Positions 24,021 through 35,279 of a DNA stretch of 64,000 bases are shown here, in pieces. Source of the DNA: Puccinia triticina (taxonomy: Eukaryota > Basidiomycota > Pucciniomycetes > Pucciniales > Pucciniaceae); NCBI RefSeq assembly GCF_026914185.1, contig NC_070563.1, positions 3,493,001 through 3,557,000 on the forward strand, written 5' to 3'. Position 1 is the first letter of the stretch. The number at the start of each line of letters is the position of its first letter. The translations under genes and the position numbers were made by a program. The notes beneath the pieces were generated by a model that saw only the letters and a list, made by a program, of their open reading frames with translations, was not told where the DNA came from and ran no database searches.

Positions 24021-24130
24021 CAGATTGCAGGCTTTGTGCAATTGGGTCAAAGGCCTTGCCCACTGGCAGAAGTATCAGATTGCAGGCTTTGTGCAATTGG
24101 GTCGAAGGCCTTGCCCGCTGGCAGAAGTAC
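24021..24130. repeat. Tandem duplication, 55-bp unit, two copies
   Basis: CAGATTGCAGGCTTTGTGCA starts both units (24021 and 24076); the units differ at a few bases. Confidence 0.9.
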
Positions 24131-25559
24131 ATAAGAGCATGTTATGTTTCTGGACTTGAGCAAAGGGCTCTTTGCGTCCATGAAAACCAATGTCAGTTCC
24201 ACGGACAACCAGTTCTGCGCAGTTGATTTCTGCAGTGAGTATGGATAAGCAGAACATGATGAAACGGGATCAAAAAAAATTAACGGCTGTGTAGAACTCA
24301 GTGGTATTAAGAAATGCAGAACCACTTTGCCAGCCAGTTTTCCCGCAAACCAAATCCAAAATTTGTTCAAAAATCTATGCACCAAGGTTTTGTAGTTGTA
24401 CTTGGCAGGTGAAGTTGGCCAAAGGCAGAGCCCCTTTCAGTGGGATGGTATATAGCTTTGTCTGCAGTGTGGATGGCAGTCCAGCAACCCATTTCAAGTA
24501 GAGTTGAGTCATTGGTGAGGAAAAGGTCAGAGTCTCAGAGCTGAGAAGTGCTTGGTTACCATATGGATATCAATGGGGGATTTTCAGGAATTCCAAATGA
24601 TAGCCACATAAACAGGAGCCTTGCTGCTTCAAGGATTGGTAAGGTCAGCAAAGTGCCCTTGGCATTGGTATGATTATTTGGAACATAAAAATCCTTAAAC
24701 ATTGTAAAAGTAGGAGTAGGAGCTTTCACAGCTTTAGCAGACATATCTTGAAAGTTCAAACTGCATCTGGTTAGCATACTGATTTTTGAAGTTATCAATT
24801 GAAATTCATTTCAGCCAACATTCTGTCTTTTTTAAGGTACTGAATTTATTGAAATTCAATTCCAAATACTTGTAGTCTGAGAAGCCATCACAAAAAAAAA
24901 AAAAAAAACTAGTGTTCCAAATACTTGTAGTATGAGGAGCCATCACATAACAAAAATATACAAATTACTCAACACCACAACACCTCATCACAGCATGGGG
25001 AATCAACTCCATGTCCAACCTCAAATTTTCACTTCTTAGTTCATGCCTCTCATCTTCTGACCATGTTTTGAATTGAAGATCCAGGAATGCCATTGAGATC
25101 ACACATTGAGATCACACATAATTGAGAGCATCTCCACCCCGGGAAACAGACCGGATTGCTATCCCCCATTTAGCACCCCAAATCCATAAAGCACCACCCA
25201 CCTGGGGTCCCAAATGAGTTGCTATTTTGCCTCAGGAGGTACAAATCTCTATTGGGTTGCTATGTATGGAAAACCACTAAAAACCTGTCCTAGCTCATCC
25301 CCCTAAGATCATTGCAAGCTATTAACAAAAAGTTATTTGATTCCTGAATGAAACTCAAGTGTTCATTTTTTTGTTCTTTCAGCTTTTTTTATAGCCTTTT
25401 TAGCTATATTACAGAGAAGAGACATGATGATCATAAAACTATTTCAGTATTTTTTTTGTTCTGAAACAGGAGCTGAATAGGCATGTTTCAATACCAAACA
25501 CAAGACATTGTACTAAGCAGAATCTATAAACAATACAAGAAATCAAACAAACAATCATG

Positions 25560-28500
25560 TCAAGGTGCATGTGCATATGGATTAATAGTACCAGATTGAT
25601 GATCTGTTCTGTTATCAACAGAAACAGGAGTTTCAGCTGCTTCATGGAAAAGATTGGTGCGCATTGTTTCAGAGAGTATATGTTCCATGTTTTCAAAATA
25701 TTCTTGCTCGTTGTCATCTTCATCTGGTCCATTTTCATCGAGAGGCAACGGCAAGTCCAGGTGATCGTTTTGATTCATAAATGGAACAAGATCAGCACAG
25801 TCGCCTGGGATGCCTGAGAGAAGATTGTTAGTGATTGCATGTTTGATTCGCAAAACTTGTTTGTTCCATGTGCTGAGTAGATTCTCGTCTCCATCTTGTG
25901 ACATTGTCCTTTGAAACACCTTGATAAGTTTGTTGTTCCAGTCTAGCTGTAATGTGCATACTTCAACATAAGCCTGATGAATAAGTAACTCAACAGCACA
26001 AATATTGTATATATCAAACTTGTTGCTCTCCAGGAGAAAATGGTTAACAAATGGAACCAACGGCGGTGGGATTGGTACTGGTTCAGTCTGTTGCTCATAC
26101 TTGTCTTGATAGTGTACTAAGAGGGTCAATAAAGATAACAAGCGACTGTGATGTTCAACAGCCCATCTGGCAGTGCGTCTAACTTCCCATGCAAGGTGTT
26201 GTTTTTCTTCAAGAGCACGGTTTCTACAGGCAAGCGCTCAAATACCTCGTTGAGTCAGGGGGTCAACTGCCCATGCCTCATTCACATTGGTGAATAAACC
26301 GTCATTCCAGAACGTGTCATCCGGCTGAAGGGCAAGCAGTGCAGAATAGTCGATGATGGGCGGGGCGGCATGTGTTGGATTGCTTTGGATAAAACTGCGA
26401 GCTAAGTGGTTGTAATCATTGAGGGCCGTGCGCAGCTGCGCTACTTGCTTGCGCAGGGCTTCTGAAAGTTTCTGCTGTCCTCGGGTTCCTGAATTGAATT
26501 TTGAGTGATTTTCAGCTTTGAATTTTGAGTGAAGACTGATGGACAATGTGCAAACTTACCAAGGGTGGTTGCTTCACCTGCACGACATACACGAAGCAAG
26601 GGTTGCTGCTCTTCCACAAGTGCTAAGAAGCTCCGTCACAGCTTGGTCTTAGCAAACCAGACCTTGCTCAACTTGTCTTGATCGGATGCTGGATTATATT
26701 GCTGCTCAGCTTGGGGTATTAGATCATTATTGAGCATAAACCAATCAGCTACTCACCAGTCAAGTTGCTAGTCTCACTGTTTGGGGGGGCCAGTCTTCTT
26801 TGTGCTTCTAGCTTCCTGGCAACGGTGTCACAACTGCGTGCGCGTGTCAGCGCTTTCTCTGGCGTCATTGCAATAGCAGACCTGGTTAAACAAACATTGC
26901 AATAAGCTGGATATTGTTTGTCATTTAAATATCAAGCCCATTTCTTGGTGTGATCAATTCTTACCAGGCGTCATTCAATTCTTCTTCCATACATAACAGA
27001 CGTCCAAGTTCAACCTGTGCTTGTTCAGATGACTGGTTAGTTGTAACATGGTACGCTTGTTCATCACGCCATTGCTGCTCGAAAAAAGAGTTTGTATAGT
27101 TGCTCCCTGGGGTGTGACGGTTAGGCTCTTGATGAAGCTTTGCTAAAGCCACAATAGAGTCAATGTATACTGAATGGGCATATTCTAGCTTTTGCAGAAG
27201 CCAGTGAGCTATGAAGATGAGACCAGTTAGGCATTTTACTTTCTCTTGAGAAGTGCAAAGTTGACACTGATAGAAAAGATGAACATCTTACCGCCCATCT
27301 CATTAAGCAGCTTGGTGTAGTATTGTGATCGTGCATCAAGAGAATTGAATTGGTGCAATCGTGTGGAAACACGGTTGGTAGAGATCAAGGGGGACTGAAA
27401 TGACCACAGCCTCTCTAGTCCCTCGCCATCTGAAAGCCCCCAAAATTCGTTGAGGCGGGGGTTATATTTTACCTGGCAGGACCATTCATGCACATATGCA
27501 TGAAAGACCGATGTCCCAAACCGTAGATCTGCTCGACACTCCTCTAAGAGATTCCGCTGCAGATGTTGAAGGCAGTGAGTGAGACTACTGCGGGTCAAAT
27601 TACTAAGAAATTTAACAATACCATACCCTGTTAACATGGGCTTCCATGTGGCAACCAAGGTCGTACAGGATTCCCACTTTGTGCTGGAAAAGTCGGCCAA
27701 GATTGTCCGAAGAATTGACACCGGATAGTATAACCTACAATTGTCCGTTCTCAGATGTGATTGATGAGCAATTGAGGGGAAGGGAGTTACATACTTCTCC
27801 CCCGTCTTGTATATGTTGATGTACTTGAGTGGTATGTCATGGCGACATGCACTGGCAAACAACCCATTGTCGTCACACTTCTCCCAGGCTGTTTCATTGC
27901 GGGTATCATTGGCTGCCTTGTGTGTGTCGGCGCATGGTGGCTTCAGGAGTAAACCCTGTTATCAGATTAAATGCAAGGCGGTTTGTCAAGAGCAGATTGA
28001 TGAAACTTGCTCACATCAATTCCGACTGCCGCAGCTTTGGTGGAAGTGAAAAGGGTGGCATCGGGGGCAATCTTTGAAGGAGGAATGAAGCTAGAGGGAT
28101 ATTTTGACTCGGGAGGATTGTCTTTGCTGGCATATGCGTAGTGACACTGCTGGAAGTTCCCATCCATGGCAATAATTATGTGGGGTTCGTCTTGGTGAGC
28201 TTTAATTTTGTTTTCTTGAGGTCCAAAGCAGCGGGGGCACTTCATTGCCCATTGCTCGATGGCAGTTAGTTGCATGCCTTTGTTCGTAATCTTAGTTTGG
28301 TTGGTTAAGACGCGCGAGTAGAGGTCGGTACTGTTGGAGAAAGGGACTTCAAGGTTTTGTTTTCAAAAGTTATTGCCACGAGCGTAACACGGCTTTTTGT
28401 GGCGAGTATTCAAATATGACGAGAGCGCTTTGACAAACAACAAAGTTGATAAGGCTGAGGTTTGCCAAAGCATGTGATGGAATTGGAGAAGTCGGATTGA

Positions 28501-29216
28501 GAACGCGGTGCGGGGTGTCTCGGGAGAGCTGGCAATGTATCCAAAATACACCAATCGAACGACATCAGGCAAGCATTTGCAAAAGGGGACAGGCTCGCTA
28601 GTAAGTTGAACTGTGCAAACAAGTAGATATGTTTAGTGAGCAGTGCAAAATGGGCTAGACAACTGGAATGTGAAAACAACTTACAGAGCATGTCAAATAG
28701 GTCAACCTTTCTCGTGTGTATTTCTGATGGGCTGCAGGTGCAGGTATCTGGGGGTAATTCGTACCCACTTGGTTGCGTGGTGAAGTTGGTGGTGATTCTC
28801 TGACGAAGAGTGAATGTAGCTGTGACACTTGACTCGAGTTGACTCCAGAGTTGACTGGTCCTCTCCCGTGTCTCTGCATAACGGCGGGCCCGATGGTATG
28901 CAGCATGGGCAGTACTTGGGAGGTCTTCTTCAGGTGTAGCAAGTCGATCATCATTGCCGCCAAGATGTGGCTCAAAAGGTGGGTATTGATTTTCGGTATT
29001 GAGAGCTTCTTGAGCCACTGCTTGAGGAGGACGACGAGGGGGCGACACATGTCCCAGCTGTTCGGCGATGGAGCGGTCTCGGAGTTCAGCTGATCGTTCT
29101 CGCCTCTCCATAGAGGCATTTCTCATCTGAAATCGTCGGGTCCGAGTACGGCGGGAGGACCCAGTAGAAATTGAGTGAGCAACACTGTTGGCCTCATTTC
29201 GGCGTCCGCGGGCCAT
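25560..29216 (-). pseudogene. KDZ transposase with N-terminal CxC-type region, multi-exon, decayed
   Basis: DDE-type transposase of the Kyakuja-Dileera-Zisupton class. Exon 1 (29216 to about 28683) has a basic, Arg-rich N terminus and then TCTCSP, like the cysteine cluster linked to KDZ enzymes; its donor is GTAAGT. The next exon has FSIRLLQFHHMLW. The core has CPRCFG, IIAMDGNFQ (first Asp), CADTHKAANDT, CDDNGLFASACRHD, LYDLGC, then VFHAYVHEWSCQ and GLSDGEGLERLWS (Glu). The C-terminal part, 26546-25560, carries RKQVAQLRTALNDY and an acidic tail. Damage: a 1-nt frameshift near 27675, between ADFSST and VGILYDLGC, and an in-frame TGA at 26240-26238 between QRGI and ALACRNRALEE. Intron ends were read by eye and some are approximate. 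Confidence 0.85.
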
Positions 29217-29330
29217 GCTGTAGTCTAAGGAAAAAGTAATCAGTAGAAGTATAAGACAAACATTGAGATGGTTTGGTAGGAGTCAAAAGGAAAGCTTGCG
29301 GGAAGGGATTTGGGGAACTTACTATTGGAA

Positions 29331-29410
29331 ACAGGCAGTTGTCTATTTTTGGCCAGAATCCGCGTTGAAAAACAGGCAGTTGTCTATTTTCGGCCAGAGT
29401 CCGCGTTCGA
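29331..29410. repeat. Tandem duplication, 41-bp unit, upstream of KDZ gene
   Basis: ACAGGCAGTTGTCTATTTT is followed by GGCCAGA-TCCGCGTT in both units (29331 and 29372). It lies about 115 bp upstream of the transposase ATG, so it may belong to its promoter or be a subterminal binding site. Confidence 0.75.
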
Positions 29411-29712
29411 GGTTGACTTGGACAGACAGCTGAGCAGAGAGATGAGAGCGAGTTTTCCCGTTGAAGTGTTGGAATATGTAGTCGGATCAGGGACCGAGTC
29501 GAGCAGAGAGATTGATGGGGAAGTGCCGCGATGGATATTGTGTTGGGTAAGGTTAATGTCAATACCCTTATCTTCAAAAGGTAGGTCGGCGATGCCGACG
29601 GATACCGGATGCGGGTTGCCTTGTCCCGCGGTACGACCTCAACTCATGGTCGATCCCGACGGGCGGGCCGGCTTGTCCCGCGGGGGCCGGGGCTGCAGAC
29701 CGGGACATGTAC

Positions 29713-29848
29713 ATGTATTTGCATACAAGAGGGGCGGCGGGGGCCGATGCTCAGCGAGCAGAAGCGAGATGGAGATCATACTATAGTAAAGCCCCGAGGC
29801 AGGCTTCCCACGGGCTATACTATAGTCTGTGGAGTATCGCATGGGGTG
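29713..29848 (-). repeat. KDZ right terminal inverted repeat
   Basis: Complement of 18139-18274, ending CGCATGGGGTG at 29848. It includes the ACTATAGTA pair. Confidence 0.85.
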
Positions 29849-29998
29849 GAAAAGAAGAGCGTCGGGGGCCGGAGGAGTGGTAGATCTGAAGGCTCCGGCG
29901 TAGGTAAGCTTGGAGGGGGCTACAGACACTAAAAGGCGAGCTACCCAACAAATCCTAGTTCTTGGATTTATAAAAAAAAGAATTCAATAGTCTACTGA

Positions 29999-30468
29999 CT
30001 CTTGATCTTGGATTGGCAGAGGGCCTTCGAAACGGAGAATACGTCCTCTAAGTCACGGTTTGAACGACGGCGTCTTTTCAAGGTTGGAGGGGGTTTTTCG
30101 ATGATCACATCGAGACTTTCCTCCTTGTCCTCTTCCCTTCGTCGGCCTTGTATGGTTGGGGAAGGGTTGGCGGTATTGTCTTTCCCGGATTGTTCAAGAG
30201 ATTCAAGGCATCTTCCTCTGGATTGAAGTCCGTCTCAATGATCCTGGCGGATAACTTAGATGGGTGCGGTCGTTTCTTGTCTTGAAACGGCTGAGTAAGG
30301 GACCTGAGTGAGGCTGTGCGTTTGGATTTTTTGGTGCTCGCTACTTCCTTTGACTCTGCGTCCGGTTTCTTTGTTTTAGTTTCTTTAGCGGATTTGCTCG
30401 GATTGGTCGCTTTGTTATGATCCGGTTGGTTGGTGGTGGTTCGGGCGGCTGGCACGATAGCAGACACT
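29999..30468 (-). pseudogene. Unknown Lys/Arg-rich host protein, 3' part, interrupted by a Mutator-like element
   Basis: A basic, low-complexity frame (KSAKETKTKKPD, TKKSKRTASLRSLTQPFQDKKR) continues to ARIIETDFNPEEDALNLL. The frame changes near 30135. The second frame reads EEDKEESLDVIIEKPPP and ends SNRDLEDVFSVSKALC and KIKSQ-stop at about 30000. Both blocks have clear coding character, so a frameshift or a missed intron lies between them. The 30469-31627 element sits at its 5' edge. A nuclear localisation is suggested by composition only. It is tail-to-tail with the exon that ends near 29902. Confidence 0.45.
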
Positions 30469-31627
30469 CGAACTTAACCCAAGTCCCTCGCTGCTGCGGG
30501 CGTCTGGTCTTGCGAAGCAAGCCTCCGATAGCCCTCGGCAGGAGGGACTTGCGCGCTATCACCCCCTTTCGCAGAGCCTAGAATTTGAGTTTGGCTGGGT
30601 GGTTTTTTCAAACCATCACAGTTCCTGGCCCTCTAAACTTAAAACCTTAAATATTTGCTTGGCACAAAGCCTTGCTTCTTGCGCGTCATCAGATACAATC
30701 TGAGTTACGCCACACAACTCCTTCAAAGAGAAATAAATTATCAAAGTAAATAAAAACTTTGATTTTACTGAAGCCGAGTAGCAGAAGAGGTCCGTGCTCA
30801 ATGACTTGGACATATAGTTTTTTTTTCGACTTACAGTCAAGTCTCTGAGCCCTCGATCGCCGGCACAGACCCGGCATCGAGACCGCATAGCCCTCTGGAT
30901 GACCGGTAAAGACCGGTCATCGAGAGGGATATATACAACGCCCTGGATGAACGGTACAGACCGGTCATCGAATGGATATGTAGAACCTCTCAATGGCCAG
31001 TACAGATTGGCCATCGAGAGTATACAACCCTCTCGATGACCGGTCTGTGCCGGTCATCGAGGGGACTTGACACACCCGATGACCGGGATCGACCGGTCAT
31101 CGGAAGGACTCAACCCTCTCGATGACCGGTACTGTGCCGTTCATCGAGAGGGCTTTATCCTCTCGATGACCGGAACATACTGGTCATTGAGAGGGTCGAG
31201 TCCCCTCGATGACCGGTTGATTCCGGTCATCCTCAAGCTAGCTGCGTGTGAAACACGCTATGTATTAAACAGAGAGTCCGTGCTCTCGTTCTGTGATTAA
31301 TTTCTGCAATTCTGGGTTGCAGACTCGGTAACAGGCTTGAGGTTTTTTTGTCTTGTTTAATTTTTCAGGACATACTGGTATCAGTACATAAAGGGAAAAA
31401 AATATAGGTCTCAGCGGTAGCATGTTGGGCAGACCTGGAGCAAAAAAAAACAAAAAAAGGTTGTGGTATGAGAGATGTACAAAGGGGAAAGTAAAAAGAG
31501 GGGTGAAAATCCCATTCCCCGTGCGCCAGGATGGGGAGGTACGGTATAAGTCCCTCCTGCCGGGGGCTGTCGGAGGCTCGCTTCGCGAGTCCCACGACCG
31601 CAGCATCGAGGGACTTTGTTAAGTTCG
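30469..31627. mobile_element. Non-autonomous Mutator-like element with palindromic core
   Basis: Inverted repeats of about 90-95 bp begin CGAACTTAAC at 30469 and end GTTAAGTTCG at 31627; both contain AAGTCCCTCG and GGAGGGACTT segments. Flanks carry a perfect 9-bp direct repeat GCAGACACT (30460-30468 and 31628-31636). Long inverted repeats with a 9-bp duplication are the hallmark of MULEs. It has no transposase gene; the core is an array of GATGACCGG palindromes. Confidence 0.9.
30895..31240. repeat. Array of short palindromes, GATGACCGGT / ACCGGTCATC
   Basis: Eight or so units alternate between GATGACCGGT and its complement, separated by a 4-6 nt loop and joined by CGAGAGGG or CCCTCTCG. Each unit can form a hairpin. 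It lies inside the Mutator-like element. Confidence 0.85.
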
Positions 31628-31636
31628 GCAGACACT

Positions 31637-32030
31637 GAACTCGACCGATGGAGAAAAAACGGGTAAAAATATGTTTTGTATATTACATGTACATGTACTT
31701 TTATGTTCTTTACTGGTTTTTTCTGTTGCGCAATGAGACAAAACAAAAATGGAATAATTCACAATTGTTTTGGCTTTAATTGGGTTTTTTTATGTAAAAA
31801 ACTGAAGTGGCTGCGGCAAAAATCTGTGGATAATTGCTACAAAAGGGAAGAAATCCGGAAAAAACTCAGTTTCTTCCCAGGCAGGTACTGCAGGTAAAAG
31901 ACACGATGAGGCCCCCAAATGACAGCTCTGTTTATGGATCTTAGGGCAAAAAACCCGTCAAAATAAGGGTTTTGGGCCCTAGCACTATAACTGTGCTGAT
32001 GTAAACACTGGTAATATAAATTACCAAGCT
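31637..32030. other. Host sequence between MULE and solo LTR
   Basis: AT-rich DNA. Upstream parts of the gene at 29999-30468 might have lain here, but I cannot support a coding exon. Confidence 0.35.
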
Positions 32031-32911
32031 TGTTACGTGGCAAATATGGCCACTACAAGGGTTTAAACACTCTGTAACAGAGGAAGGATTAATTATGTAA
32101 TTAATAATATGTAATTATTAATTACAGGGAATTAATTTGGCGTAAAAGTAGGTGGTAAGCGCTTAAACTGATTGGCTGCTTGACAGAGGCGGAGGTCTTA
32201 CGGCAACTACTTATAAGGATAAAGCTTTAAATATGCTAATAAGGGATTTTTGATAATTTAAAGGGTTTAATCCAGTGGATTTTGCGTTCAAAGGGTGGTT
32301 TAAAAGGAAAAGGGGCTACATTAGTAGCAGGGGAGAATATTCACGGCAAACTTTACAGTTTCTGGGCGGTGAATGGTCTGGGGGATCTTTTCCTGAGGGC
32401 CAAATAGGCCTCTATTTATAGAGGGGACTTCAGTGGGCGTAAACACTGAGTCCTTTTCTCCCTATGGGAGTATCCAGGGGTGTAGCCGTGAAAAGGGCTT
32501 GGCTGTGGGTAATTTAATTGTATTGTGATAGACTAATTTCCCTGACTCTGTCACATGACATGTTTATAACCAATTGTCATGTGAAAGAGCTTCAGTAGAA
32601 GTCTACATAATACTTTCACGGGGTATTTTTACACGATTAATATTAATCATTAATGTACAACAGTTTAATTTTATGTACATTGTTTGTTTTACTAAATTTA
32701 TGTATGTAATACTATTTTTGGGCGCTTTCTGGGGCCAATTCTTATTTATACAATTAGTACATGAAGGAATAGGAATAAGGGGGTACTTTAAGTGGGTGAC
32801 CCCCTTAATTTATAATGAGGAATCTGATTCTGCAATAATAATTTAATAATAATTATTATTTACTAAGTTATTGCAGTCTTTTGGATACTTAATGTATCTC
32901 TAAGGCTGACA
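32031..32911 (-). repeat. Solo LTR, same family as the split LTR at 10684-14813
   Basis: It starts TGTTACGTGG and ends GGCTGACA, 881 bp, nearly identical to the interrupted copy. It contains the intact site AATCATTAATG into which the Helitron of the other copy inserted. I do not see a matching 5-bp target duplication (AAGCT left, CTTTT right). Confidence 0.88.
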
Positions 32912-33059
32912 CTTTTTCTCCTTGTGCTGTGGCCAAGTCAAGCACCAACAGACTGTCGTGACAGCTGAGATCAGCTTTCAAACCTTGATTAAACTAAAAG
33001 GTTTCATTCAGCGCGCTGCCACTATAGAGGCCCTGACAGACTGGAACTGGCCCAGTCAT

Positions 33060-34017
33060 CCATGAAAACCCAGTTTGACCGTGGAGTGAGGGATACCCCA
33101 AATTGGGACGTTGTCGATATGGTGTGGCTGGACAGCAAGAACATTGCAACAACCTGACCGTGCCCAAAATTGGGACACAGATGGCTAGGACCCTTTCCCA
33201 TACTTGCTAAGATGTTGACTTCCGTGTATAAACTGACATTGCCCCTTTCTATGAAAGGGGTCCATTCTGTATTTCACGTGTCCGTCCTTAGAAAGCACAC
33301 AATGGATACAATAGCCGGAAGAATGGCGGCACATCTGGGGCCATGTAAGCCCCATCCCTGGAGTCTTACAAGAACCTTTCACAAGACCACATCAGCTTGT
33401 GACACTTCCTGCCCGCTTAGTTCAAGTCCGTTTTCCCCTTCCTAGCCGCTAGAGATCCTGTTCCCCATATCTCTCTGGCTAGTTAAGCCTTCTCCCTTTC
33501 CCTTCTTCTCCTTCAGTTCCCTGGTTGTACATACTGAGAGATCCTGTTCCCCACATCTCTCCGGCTAGCCTTTCTTTCCCTCACATGCAAAGAAGCACAC
33601 CCGTGAACTAGAATTGCTCTCAGAGGCCTTCTGGCTCTGGTCTTCGCGCCCCTCTTCAACAACCAGTGAAGGACTCATCTCGAGTCCTTAAAGGCCAGTG
33701 GAGGTAAAAGGAGAAAAAGAGTGGGAAGTGGGGGAAATTTTGGACTGCAGGCAACGGCGAAAACAAGTGGAATATCTTGTGGGATGGAAGGGATACGGCG
33801 CGGAAGACAATTTGTTGGAACCGGCAGACAACCTTGAGCATTTTCAGGAACTGAGGAAAAAATTTGACAAAAAATTTCCAAAAGGCGGTGTTGCGGCACA
33901 GGCAATGAAAGAGGTTTTGGTGATGATGAGGGTTGGCTTTTTTACCCACAGGGGTTTTTTAAAGCCACCCAGGGAGAGAGCGCAGAGCCAGGGGCTTGGG
34001 CGTTAAGGGGGGAGTAG
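33060..34017 (+). pseudogene. Chromovirus integrase C-terminus and chromodomain, remnant
   Basis: One block reads VWLDSKNIATT-stop-PCPKLG, HRWLGPFPI and FHVSVLRKH, the integrase C-terminal signature. The TGA at 33155-33157 falls where Arg is expected. After an LTR-like insert (about 33445-33690) a chromodomain follows: EWEVGEILDCR, VEYLVGWKGYG and the downstream acidic helix. The frame ends at 34004-34006, and a purine tract (AAGGGGGGAGTAG) abuts the LTR at 34018. Upstream pol is missing. Confidence 0.82.
33445..33690 (+). repeat. LTR fragment inserted in chromovirus remnant
   Basis: AGAGATCCTGTTCCCC occurs twice, with TCTCTCTGGCTAG and a final GTGAAGGACTCATCTCGAGT. It parallels the last 250 bp of the LTR ending at 36048. 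Confidence 0.6.
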
Positions 34018-34086
34018 TGTTATGAGCTGCTCCAGCGCGCACCATGGCCTACTCCAAGGACATGTCACACTTTTAGATACATGTTA

Positions 34087-35038
34087 GAGATGGCCTCTTG
34101 CACCCGGGTACCCACCGCGGGTGCGGGTACCCGCCTGAAATTTCGCAAAATCTCAACACCCGCACCCGCACCCGGCACCCGCCGGTGTGTGCTCGGCGGG
34201 TATACCGGGTACCTGCTGGCAGGTGCCGGGTGCAGGGGCGGGTACCCGCTCTGATATACTCACTTCCGGTGAGAAATCCCTCCCGGTCAGCAATACATAC
34301 ACTCGCTGACCGGGAGGGATTACCACAGTCAGCAAGCTCATCGCGATGGCCGGGAGGGAGTCCTCCCAGCCATTGAGCCATCGATTATATCGATGACTGG
34401 GAGGGAGTCCTCCCAGCCATCAAGACATTGATTATATCAATGAATGGGAGGGAGTCCTCCCAGCCATCAATTATATTGATGACTGGGAGGGAGGACTTCC
34501 TCCCGGTCATCGCAGCGAGTATATTGATGACCAGGAGGAAGTCCTCCCAGCCATCAATTATATCAATGACCGGGAGGAAGTCCTCCCAGCCATCGATTAT
34601 ATTGATGACCGGGAGGGAGTCCTCCCAGCCATCGATTATATCAATGAACAGGAGAGAATCCTCCCGGTCATCAATATACTTGCTGACCCGGGGATTCCTC
34701 CCGGTCATCAATATACTTGCTGACCCGGGGATTCCTCCTGGAGTCCCGGGGGTATAGTACCTTCTTGACCGGAGGGATCCCTCCAGTCAAAGAGGTGCAC
34801 AATCTGGGCGGAGGGATTGCTCCGCTTGAAGTGGTATGTACACCTCCCACCTCTCCAAGTGGAGAAATCCCTCCAATCCATCTGGCCCACCAAGATGGGC
34901 GGGTACCCATTTTTTTCCTGCCCAAAAACTGAACACCCGCACCTGCACCCGACACCCGCCGGCGGGTGCTGAGCGGGTGTTCCGGGTACCTGCTGGCGGG
35001 TGCCGGGTACCCGCAAACGGGTACCCAAGTGCCATCTC
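34087..35038. mobile_element. TA-flanked element with palindromic-repeat core, copy 1
   Basis: Ends GAGATGG and CCATCTC are flanked by TA on both sides (34085-34086, 35039-35040). Subterminal sequence is rich in GGGTACCCGC-type inverted repeats. The core is an array of units with GGGAGGGAGTCCTCCC palindromes and TATATTGATGA spacers. No coding capacity. A TA duplication fits Tc1/mariner-like mobilisation, but the class is not proven. Confidence 0.7.
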
Positions 35039-35040
35039 TA

Positions 35041-35279
35041 ATACAAGTCCACTGCAAAGAAAACTGTGTCAACTGTGAGCACTGAGGAAGCTTGTGGTGT
35101 TACACCAGCCTTACTCAAGGTTTGACTCAACCCAAGCTTTAATGCACAGTCACTGTGCACCTTGCACAGTGACTGTGCCAACAAAGACACTTGTGCATTC
35201 AGGTGGAGTTACAATGGCAGCTTGGCTTGAGTTCTCTGCATGTCAACTGAAAGCAGTTGACCAACTTTTTTTTGCAGTG
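35041..35279. mobile_element. Small insert with CCACTGCAAA inverted ends
   Basis: Compared with the uninterrupted LTR at 9840, sequence here is extra between ACATGT and CACGG. CCACTGCAAA near the left pairs with TTTGCAGTGG at the right. It also holds the inner palindrome GCACAGTCACTGTGC. The TA-flanked element abuts or lies within its left end. Confidence 0.5.

Larger units (their letters stand above)
21193..25559. other. KDZ central non-coding region
   Basis: About 4.4 kb between the convergent genes. I see an acidic open frame at 21361-21580, a small palindromic segment at 22840-22935 and a tandem duplication at 24021-24130. No other supported gene. Confidence 0.5.
18139..29848. mobile_element. 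KDZ-class DNA transposon, 11.7 kb, with cargo gene
   Basis: Terminal inverted repeats begin CACCCCATGCGATACTCC at 18139 and end with its complement at 29848. Flanking 8-bp repeats are GAAAAGAG (18131-18138) and GAAAAGAA (29849-29856), seven of eight identical; 8-bp duplications are reported for Zisupton-type elements. The element carries a KDZ transposase (minus, 29216-25560) and a second gene (plus, 18875-21192), convergent, with about 4 kb of non-coding DNA between them. Both genes are broken, so this copy is probably inactive. Confidence 0.8.

Noticed and set aside
26212..26240. A roughly 25-nt intron removing the TGA in KDZ transposase
   Set aside because: Too short to splice; the frame continues directly into conserved sequence, so a point mutation is simpler.
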